This document shows, one piece after another, positions 16,193 to 22,112 of a stretch of 23,546 bases of DNA. Positions within the stretch are counted from its first letter, which is position 1, and each line of letters opens with the position of its first letter. The notes below the pieces were generated by a model. The model had not been told where the DNA came from. It made no database searches and saw only the letters and a list, made by a program, of their open reading frames with translations. Position numbers and translations under genes: made by a program. This stretch comes from an uncultured Dorea sp. Its GTDB lineage: Bacteria > Bacillota > Clostridia > Lachnospirales > Lachnospiraceae. The DNA is taken from NCBI GenBank assembly GCA_910588745.1, contig CAJURK010000047.1, positions 1-23,546 of the forward strand, written 5' to 3'.

Positions 16193-17568
16193 GTAAAAAT
16201 ATAATTTTTTATGGAGCCGGACAAAATGCCCGAATAAAAGCTGCTTTATGGGCAAAGGAAGGTCTGGTTCCAGCCTGTTTTGCAGACGAAGATTCATGGA
16301 AATGGCATACGTCGTTTGAACTCTGCGGCAAAAACATTGAAATCCTTCCGTTATCTGAAGCAGTCGAAGCATACCCGGATTATGAACTGTATTTAACACA
16401 GGCTTCTGCAAATCTGGCTTCCGTGCTGCGTTATCTGTTAGACGAAGGCATCCCTTTTAAACGAATCCGGTTTTGTGAAGCAGTAAAAATATCGGATCTC
16501 GTGTCCCCATACTTCCTAAAAAAAGAATGCGAAGCGGCTTGGGGCAGCGAACTATGCCCTCTTCCCTTTTTCCATCCGCATATTGTCGCCGCAGACTCTG
16601 CCGACGGTTCTTGGGGTGATTTATTCGTATATCCATGCACGCCGCTAGACAATTCAAATCCCATCGGTTCACTCCATGATAAGACCTCCTTTAACACTGT
16701 TTGGAATTCCGGTTATGGAAAAATAATCAAAAACAAAGTTAAAAACAGGGATTATTCTGACTGCTCGCCTATCACCTGTGCTTCCGCCGGCAGGTATTTG
16801 GAAGCGATAAGCTTTATGAAAAGAGAAAAAGCAAAAACCGGTAAAATGCCCCTTGTTATTAAATTTATGCACGACTATGAGTGTAACCTCCATTGCATTA
16901 TGTGCAGGGACTTTGTCAGGACGCATACGAAAGAATACTTAAAAACCTTAAATGACCAGATTGAAAACGTCTTTTTACCCATGTGCAAAGATGCTGACGC
17001 GGTATATTTTGCCGGCAACGGTGATCCTTTTGCTTCCAGACATTATAGGAAACTAATTTCTGCTATCGCCTCACGTTACCCGCATATGAAATTTTTGCTT
17101 CATACCAACGGAATCCTGTGCAACGAAACTAACTGCGCAAAGCTTGGAATTTTAAATCAAATAGATTCCATCTTAATTTCTGTTAACGCGGCAAAAAAAG
17201 AAACATATGAAAAAATAATGATCGGCGCTAAATGGGAACGGTTAGAAGAAAATATCGAATGGATCAATAGACGTATAGAAAACGGAAGTATAAACGCCTT
17301 ACATTTTTCCTTTGTAGTCCAAAAAGAAAATTATACTGAAATGGCGGAATTTGTAGAATTTGCCCGAAGACACCGCGCTTCCTGCCGTTTTACCCTCTGC
17401 CACCCGGAACCATGCAGTACATTGTCGAAATGCAGCGATAATGAAATATTCAATCCAAACCATCCTGAATTTTCCGACTACTGCGAGGTATTGAAAAATC
17501 CGGTTTTTGACTGGGAAGGATGCTTTTTGGATCCTTATTCTAAATATCTCCGCCAATATTGCCTGTAA
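16189..17568 (+). CDS. Radical SAM protein with N-terminal 'YGAG' Rossmann-like module
   Basis: The protein has 459 residues. Residues 1-97 form the same module as in the FkbM protein: IIFYGAGQNAR, GLVPACFADEDSWKWHT, ILPLSEAVEAYPDYELYLTQ and RIRFC. Residues 145-200 carry a SPASM-like cysteine region (VYPCTP, IGSLHD, DCSPITCASAG). The radical SAM core follows, with CxxxCxxC at C232, C236 and C239, then AGNGDPFAS and LLHTNGIL. It shares the unusual GDPFAS motif with the radical SAM protein at 12449, but the Rossmann-like module has moved from the C- to the N-terminus. The start is ATG 16189, overlapping the preceding stop, with AAAAAGGAG six bases upstream. The reaction is unknown; a glycan- or nucleotide-sugar-directed role is inferred only from the operon. 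Confidence 0.82.
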   Translation: MSKNIIFYGAGQNARIKAALWAKEGLVPACFADEDSWKWHTSFELCGKNIEILPLSEAVEAYPDYELYLTQASANLASVLRYLLDEGIPFKRIRFCEAVKISDLVSPYFLKKECEAAWGSELCPLPFFHPHIVAADSADGSWGDLFVYPCTPLDNSNPIGSLHDKTSFNTVWNSGYGKIIKNKVKNRDYSDCSPITCASAGRYLEAISFMKREKAKTGKMPLVIKFMHDYECNLHCIMCRDFVRTHTKEYLKTLNDQIENVFLPMCKDADAVYFAGNGDPFASRHYRKLISAIASRYPHMKFLLHTNGILCNETNCAKLGILNQIDSILISVNAAKKETYEKIMIGAKWERLEENIEWINRRIENGSINALHFSFVVQKENYTEMAEFVEFARRHRASCRFTLCHPEPCSTLSKCSDNEIFNPNHPEFSDYCEVLKNPVFDWEGCFLDPYSKYLRQYCL

Positions 17569-17630
17569 GAAGAAACGAAGAATAAGAGCTTCGCGGCGCT
17601 GCACTATAAGATATTCGGGGGCTGATAAAT

Positions 17631-18680
17631 ATGATTACGATTTATACATTAGACCATGCAAAAGAGTGGGACCAGATTGTAAAATCATTCCACGATTATG
17701 ATGTTTACTACTTATCAGGATATGTCCGGGCTTTCCATATTAACGGAGACGGAGAACCGGTTTTACTATATTTTTCCTCATCAGGAACACGGGCAGTCAA
17801 TGTAATTTTTAAAAGGGACATATCCGACTCGGAATTTTTTAAAAACCGCATAGAACCAGATTCGTTTTTCGATCTGATAACGCCTTATGGATATGGGGGT
17901 TTTTTGGTAGAAGGCACCGATTATCCATCTCTTGAATCAGAATATTTACAGTTTTGCCATAAGGAACATATCATTTGTGAATTTGTCCGTTTCCATCCTT
18001 TATTAAAAAATCAGAAGCCCTTAGAAAACCTATATACAGAGGAACATTTAGGGGATACCGTATATATCAACACGGAAAACGAAGAATTAATTTGGAAGAA
18101 TATGACCAGTAAAAACCGTAATATGGTCCGCAAAGCACAAAAAAATGGATTATCCGTTTATTGGGGTCGGGACCAAGAATTAATTCTCCCATTTATGGAA
18201 ATGTACAACGCTACTATGGATCGGGACTCTGCAGCTAAATATTATTATTTTGATAAAAATTTCTATGAAAGCATTTTGGAAGACCTTAAACAGAACTCCA
18301 TGTGGTTCTATGTAAAAAAAGACGGACAGATTATCGCAATGGCAATTTTTTTGTTTTGTAACGAAAAAATGCACTATCATTTGTCTGCTTCCAGAAAAGA
18401 TTACCAAAAGTTTGCGCCAACAAATCTTTTATTATATGAAGCCGCATTGTGGGCGGCAAACCATGGCTATAAAACATTACATATGGGCGGCGGCGTAGGC
18501 CTCAGGCACGATAGCCTTTACGCATTTAAAAAAGCGTTTAACCGCGGCGATGATTTAAACTATTATGTAGGAAAGCGGGTATTCGACAAACACAAATACG
18601 ATTACCTTGTACAACAGCGGATAAACGCAGATCCTTTATTTAACATTCAAACAGGATTCTTCCCCCTTTACAGGGCCTAA
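17631..18680 (+). CDS. FemAB-like GNAT-fold acyl/aminoacyl transferase
   Basis: The protein has 349 residues and a double GNAT layout. The first half includes YYLSGYVRAF and DLITPYGYGG. The second half has SKNRNMVRKAQKNGL (about 160-174), WFYVKKDGQIIAMAIFLF, FAPTNLLLYEAALWAANHGYKTLHMGGG and LYAFKKAFN. This is the pattern of FemAB/FemX-type enzymes, which add amino acids (from aminoacyl-tRNA) or acyl groups (from acyl-CoA) to amines of peptidoglycan or glycans. In this operon the acceptor may be the amino sugar made by the PLP enzymes. It starts 62 bases after the radical SAM gene with only a weak Shine-Dalgarno (GGGGG), the loosest junction in the operon. Confidence 0.82.
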   Translation: MITIYTLDHAKEWDQIVKSFHDYDVYYLSGYVRAFHINGDGEPVLLYFSSSGTRAVNVIFKRDISDSEFFKNRIEPDSFFDLITPYGYGGFLVEGTDYPSLESEYLQFCHKEHIICEFVRFHPLLKNQKPLENLYTEEHLGDTVYINTENEELIWKNMTSKNRNMVRKAQKNGLSVYWGRDQELILPFMEMYNATMDRDSAAKYYYFDKNFYESILEDLKQNSMWFYVKKDGQIIAMAIFLFCNEKMHYHLSASRKDYQKFAPTNLLLYEAALWAANHGYKTLHMGGGVGLRHDSLYAFKKAFNRGDDLNYYVGKRVFDKHKYDYLVQQRINADPLFNIQTGFFPLYRA

Positions 18681-18700
18681 AAAGTATGGAGCAGTATATT

Positions 18701-19654
18701 ATGAAAGAAATCGGCGGATATCTTGAAATGGATACTTCAAACAGACAAGTTTACCATACCAATGCCCTTGCCCTTAACAGCGGCAGGCATTGTCTGGAAT
18801 ACCTTTTTATGGCAAAGGACATCAAGAAACTCTATATTCCTGATTATATGTGCTATACGGCTGGCCGGATTTGTGAAAAATACCAATGCGAATACGCGTA
18901 TTATCCTATACAGGAAAATTTTTTACCTGATTTATGCGTTGAATTAAAGGACAATGAATATGTGTATATTGTAAATTACTATGGGCAGCTTTCTAATGAT
19001 ATATTATTACAGCTTGTTCATTCTTACGGCAATGTAATTGTTGATAATGTACAAGCCTTTTTTCAGACTCCATTAGACGGAATCGATACGATCTATAACT
19101 GCAGGAAATTTTTTGGGGTTTCGGACGGCGCATACTTATACACCACGTCCAAAATACAAAATGAATTGGATATCGATTTTTCATACGACAGAATTAGATT
19201 TGTACTAGGAAGATATGAAAAGGACGCGTCATCATTTTTTCATGAAGCATCTCATAACAATACTATTTTTGACAACCAGCCTGTTAAGAGGATGTCGAAA
19301 TTAACAGAAAATATGTTAAAAAATATTTCATATAATGAAGTAAAGGAAAAAAGAGAACATAACTTTGCATTCCTTCACCGTCATTTAAAAGAAATGAATA
19401 AATTAACATTGGTAACCCCCGAAGGACCATTTATGTACCCCTTCTATGTAAAGAATGGAATGCGGCTGCGTGAGAAACTCATAGATAAAAAAATATATAT
19501 TCCCCGTTTTTGGGACGACGTATTTCATATAGCCCAGCCAAATTCCACCGCATGGCAGTTTACAGAAAATATCGTTCCTTTACCATGCGATCAAAGATAC
19601 GGCGAAGAGGAAATGAGTTATATAATAAATCAGATATTGATCGAAACCAAATGA
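18701..19654 (+). CDS. DegT-like PLP-dependent (aminotransferase-fold) protein, divergent
   Basis: The protein has 317 residues from the ATG at 18701, which has GGAG nine bases upstream; an in-frame ATG at 18686 lacks a Shine-Dalgarno. It shows LNSGRHCLEYLF, YIPDYMCYTAG, VYIVNYYGQL, VIVDNVQAFF with the pyridine-binding Asp, and CRKFFGVSDGAYLY, whose Lys (about 136) should bind PLP. The sequence has the fold type I aminotransferase order but is shorter than DegT/ArnB enzymes and lacks their SFHxTK signature. It belongs to a divergent group seen in glycan clusters and may make a second amino sugar or act as an unusual PLP enzyme. It is the last gene of the operon, directly before the terminator. 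Confidence 0.8.
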   Translation: MKEIGGYLEMDTSNRQVYHTNALALNSGRHCLEYLFMAKDIKKLYIPDYMCYTAGRICEKYQCEYAYYPIQENFLPDLCVELKDNEYVYIVNYYGQLSNDILLQLVHSYGNVIVDNVQAFFQTPLDGIDTIYNCRKFFGVSDGAYLYTTSKIQNELDIDFSYDRIRFVLGRYEKDASSFFHEASHNNTIFDNQPVKRMSKLTENMLKNISYNEVKEKREHNFAFLHRHLKEMNKLTLVTPEGPFMYPFYVKNGMRLREKLIDKKIYIPRFWDDVFHIAQPNSTAWQFTENIVPLPCDQRYGEEEMSYIINQILIETK

Positions 19655-19656
19655 AA

Positions 19657-19715
19657 AAGAATCCCGGACTGTGTTCCGGACACAGTTTTGGGATCCTTCT
19701 ATACTTTTATACATT
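19657..19715. terminator. Bidirectional Rho-independent terminator between convergent genes
   Basis: ACTGTGT (19668-19674) pairs with ACACAGT (19680-19686) around TCCGG, and ATCCC (19661-19665) pairs with GGGAT (19690-19694). On the + strand the tail is CCTTCTATACTTTTATAC. On the minus strand the stem is followed by TCTTTTTCATTT. It therefore can end both the + strand operon and the minus-strand glycosyltransferase that converge here. Confidence 0.8.
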
Positions 19716-19733
19716 GGGGACCATATTCTGATC

Positions 19734-20801
19734 TTATAAGTTCTTCATTCTCTCCCCCGCAGGCCGATATCCCTGATTCTTCGCAATTCGGTAATACTTA
19801 AGCGCTTCCTGCCGTTTCCCATTAACCTCGAACCACACGCCTAAATTGTACGCCGCCTTAAAGGAGCCGTTTCCCTTCACGCCCTCATGCTCCGGCACTT
19901 CCCCGATTTCCAGACAGCGCAGATATGACTTTTCTATTTCCGGAAGATACCCTACATACCGCTCCACATCTGAAAAAATAGCCTGCGTATAGAACGTTCC
20001 GCATGCAAAATGGTAATCGGCATAGTCTCCAAGCCTGCTTTTTTCATTTTCTATAATGCGGAATCCGTCCTCCCATTTCTTCAATCCCAGTATATTATAA
20101 ATATAAGCAATCACCCCGTTTACCCGGTAACCGGTTCCCTTATCCGGCACTTCTCTGTAAAACGCTCTAAAATACACGTCTGCCTGTTCGTAATCCTTTA
20201 TCAGCCATAGTGTGCGTGAAACCTGATACAGGATATACGCGTCATTAGGCTTTTCCTCAAGCTCTTCTAATAAAATTTCCAGATTCCGTTCTCCCTTGCC
20301 GCCCTGTAGATACCCGTCATGCTCAAATACAAGGGGAAGCGGCTTAATCGGCAGATCGCTCACAATCTGTTCGTGTACCCGCCCTTCATAAAAAGTTCCC
20401 TTTGGGACAAAACGGGTTGTATACATACAACTTTGACTTATTTCCCCGTTATCCTCTCTATAACTGTCATACCGTCTGATCGCTCCGGTACTTCCGCCTT
20501 TTTCTGCAAATCTCACCAAATCTCTTTTATTTCCAGATACCAAGTATTCGTCTGCGTCCAGAATCAGGTTCCAGTCGCAGTCCGACTGCTCCAGCGCATA
20601 ATTTCTGGCCCCCGCAAAATCATTTTTCCATTCATAGGTAGAAATACACGCGCCAAATTCTTCCGCTATCTTTACGGTATCGTCTGTGGAACCGGTATCT
20701 GTAATATAAATCTTGTCCGCGAGTTTTTTTGCCCTTGACAAACATTTCCGCAAGCTCCGGCTCTCGTTTTTCACTATCATAACCAATCCTATTGTCTTCA
20801 T
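19734..20801 (-). CDS. GT2 family glycosyltransferase with C-terminal TPR repeats
   Basis: The protein has 355 residues. The GT-A part has IGLVMIVKNESRSLRKCL, ITDTGSTDDTVKIAEEFG (DTGSTDDT at 35-42), EWKNDFAGARNYALEQS and LDADEYL, with metal-binding acids at 82-85, then GRVHEQI. Residues 185-350 are TPR-like: KPNDAYILYQVSRTLWLIKDYEQADVYFRAFY and, near the end, FKAAYNLGVWFEVNGKRQEALKYYRIAKNQGY. The family includes SunS-like and flagellin-directed enzymes that put a sugar on a protein. It resembles the first gene of the operon (both have W-x-NDF-xx-ARN) but is transcribed separately, from its own promoter. AGGAGG lies seven bases before its ATG. It could be a second protein glycosyltransferase for flagellin or for another surface protein. 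Confidence 0.9.
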   Translation of the reverse strand: MKTIGLVMIVKNESRSLRKCLSRAKKLADKIYITDTGSTDDTVKIAEEFGACISTYEWKNDFAGARNYALEQSDCDWNLILDADEYLVSGNKRDLVRFAEKGGSTGAIRRYDSYREDNGEISQSCMYTTRFVPKGTFYEGRVHEQIVSDLPIKPLPLVFEHDGYLQGGKGERNLEILLEELEEKPNDAYILYQVSRTLWLIKDYEQADVYFRAFYREVPDKGTGYRVNGVIAYIYNILGLKKWEDGFRIIENEKSRLGDYADYHFACGTFYTQAIFSDVERYVGYLPEIEKSYLRCLEIGEVPEHEGVKGNGSFKAAYNLGVWFEVNGKRQEALKYYRIAKNQGYRPAGERMKNL

Positions 20802-20827
20802 CTGCCGCCTCCTAACATTCTTCCTCT

Positions 20828-20856
20828 ATCATATACAACCTAACCTGCAAAGTCAA
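20828..20856 (-). promoter_or_regulatory. Sigma-A-type promoter for the minus-strand glycosyltransferase
   Basis: Read on the minus strand: TTGACT (20856-20851), 17-base spacer, TATGAT (20833-20828). This is a near-consensus vegetative promoter 27 bases before the coding start. It lies back to back with the promoter of the divergent PilZ gene. Confidence 0.75.
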
Positions 20857-20867
20857 CAAACTAACCG

Positions 20868-20896
20868 TTGCAATCCCTTCTTCATCATGCTAAAAT
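20868..20896 (+). promoter_or_regulatory. Sigma-A-type promoter for the PilZ-domain gene
   Basis: TTGCAA (20868-20873), 17-base spacer and TAAAAT (20891-20896) with an extended -10 TG at 20888-20889. Transcription would start near 20903, about 30 bases before the chosen ATG. Its -35 box is 11 bp from the -35 box of the divergent promoter. Confidence 0.7.
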
Positions 20897-20934
20897 TGTT
20901 ACAGTGAAACCAATTGAGAGAGGGGATGATTTTC

Positions 20935-21540
20935 ATGGTTCTTAATGATTGTACCATATGCTCTGTCTACGGATCGGATGATACGACTATTCAGGCAAGA
21001 GTCCGTGTCAAATGCACAGGAGAACGGATTACACTTCATTATAAAAAAAGTGATGAAATTACCGAATCAGAACGTGTCCGAATAGATTTTTTTGACGGTA
21101 AGATCGGTTATATCAAGACTTACTGCGAGCTTTATGTCAGGAGGAATTATGATCCGCTCATATTAGAACCCTGGATGGCCGACTGCGAAATCCTGGAAGT
21201 TATTGAGATTGTACAGCGTCAGAAGGATCTGCGTGCAAAGATGGAACGGGAGATTACTTTCACTTCCTATGAACGAGGCGATTTTAAAGGCGTCATACAA
21301 AATATCAGCGTAGGCGGCTGTTATTTCATTACCAAAACAAAACTAGAATGTAATGAAGAATTTGAATTTACTTATACTTTTATCAAGAAAGAATATAATT
21401 TGAAGGCATCTGTTTTGAGAGAACAGAATCTCAACAACGGTCGCTACGGATACGGCTGTCAGTTTTTGCGTCTTCCAAACAGTGCGGAACGCGATATCCG
21501 TCAGTATGTATACAAACAACAGTTAAGTAAAGTATGGTAA
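20935..21540 (+). CDS. PilZ-domain protein (YcgR/DgrA-like) with degenerate c-di-GMP motif
   Basis: The protein has 201 residues. Residues 1-95 resemble the N-terminal YcgR-type beta domain. Residues 97-195 are a PilZ barrel with NISVGG (123-128) matching the (D/N)xSxxG motif and a closing GYGCQFLRL. PilZ proteins bind cyclic di-GMP; YcgR-like ones slow the flagellar motor. The arginine motif, normally RxxxR, reads LRAKMER (99-105), with the arginines one residue too far apart, so ligand binding may be weak or lost. The ATG at 20935 is chosen because GAGAGGGG ends nine bases before it. TTG 20914 and ATG 20926 are in frame but overlap that site. It has its own promoter and terminator. Confidence 0.85.
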   Translation: MVLNDCTICSVYGSDDTTIQARVRVKCTGERITLHYKKSDEITESERVRIDFFDGKIGYIKTYCELYVRRNYDPLILEPWMADCEILEVIEIVQRQKDLRAKMEREITFTSYERGDFKGVIQNISVGGCYFITKTKLECNEEFEFTYTFIKKEYNLKASVLREQNLNNGRYGYGCQFLRLPNSAERDIRQYVYKQQLSKVW

Positions 21541-21547
21541 TATGATT

Positions 21548-21578
21548 AAGAGGGTTTCGTACCCTCTTTTTTCTTTTA
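21548..21578 (+). terminator. Rho-independent terminator after the PilZ gene
   Basis: AAGAGGGT (21548-21555) and ACCCTCTT (21561-21568) form a perfect 8-bp stem with a 5-nt loop, followed by TTTTCTTTT. It begins eight bases after the stop codon. Confidence 0.9.
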
Positions 21579-21663
21579 TTAGCAAAAATCAGTTATTAAC
21601 AGATTTTCTGTATCAGTCCGTTTCTATCATCTATTCACCCATATGCCTTTTGCGGTCTTTTCT

Positions 21664-21744
21664 AAAAAAGCTGCTGCCTGTAAGACCAATGACTCCTCGT
21701 CAAGAAGACGTAAAAATCATTTTCTAATCATAGCAACAGCTTTT
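21664..21744 (-). terminator. Long-stem structured terminator of the FliK-like/FlhX operon
   Basis: Read on the minus strand, AAAAGCTGTTGC (21744-21733) pairs over 12 positions with GCAGCAGCTTTT (21677-21666), followed by further T residues. One position is a G-U pair only in the minus-strand RNA and a C-A mismatch on the other strand, so the structure belongs to the minus-strand transcript. The 55-nt interior can form inner stems (AAUGA/UCAUU and CUUCU/AGGAG). Confidence 0.65.
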
Positions 21745-21758
21745 AAACTAAATTTCTA

Positions 21759-22112
21759 TTATGTTTCTGAAGTTTCTTGACCTTTTAATTCTTCTTCCTT
21801 TGCCTGTTCCGCCTTCGCCGCCTCAATCTCTTCTCTGGAATGCTTCGGCGTATATTTCAGAAAGTATGCATAGATATCGACAATAGCCTGATACAGCTCC
21901 TCTGGAATCGGCGTCCCTAAATCAAGCTGGGTAAGTACAGTTGCCAGAGAGTTATCCTCATACACAGGTACTCCGTTCTCGTTGGCCATTTCCACAATTC
22001 TCTCGGCCATATATCCTAAGCCGGATGCGACAATTACCGGCGCAGCGTCTTTATTTTCATCATAGCGGAGTGCAACGGCTTTTTTGTTCAGCACCTCATT
22101 ATATTGTGACAT
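21759..22112 (-). CDS. flhX: FlhX (FlhB C-terminal-domain-like protein)
   Basis: The protein has 117 residues. KKAVALRYDENKDAAPVIVASG, AERIVEMANENGVPVYEDNSLATVL and GTPIPEELYQAIVDIYAYFLKY match the cytoplasmic C-terminal domain of FlhB, the substrate-switch protein of the flagellar export gate. It has no membrane part. At the FlhB self-cleavage site NPTH it reads NKKA, so it should not self-cleave. Stand-alone copies of this kind (FlhX; B. subtilis YlqH) can partly replace the cleaved FlhB tail. The start at 22112 (MSQYN) has AAAGGAG upstream and lies 14 bases inside the preceding gene, suggesting translational coupling. The Glu/Lys-rich tail after residue 95 is extra. A TTG at 22133 is an unlikely alternative. 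Confidence 0.88.
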   Translation of the reverse strand: MSQYNEVLNKKAVALRYDENKDAAPVIVASGLGYMAERIVEMANENGVPVYEDNSLATVLTQLDLGTPIPEELYQAIVDIYAYFLKYTPKHSREEIEAAKAEQAKEEELKGQETSET

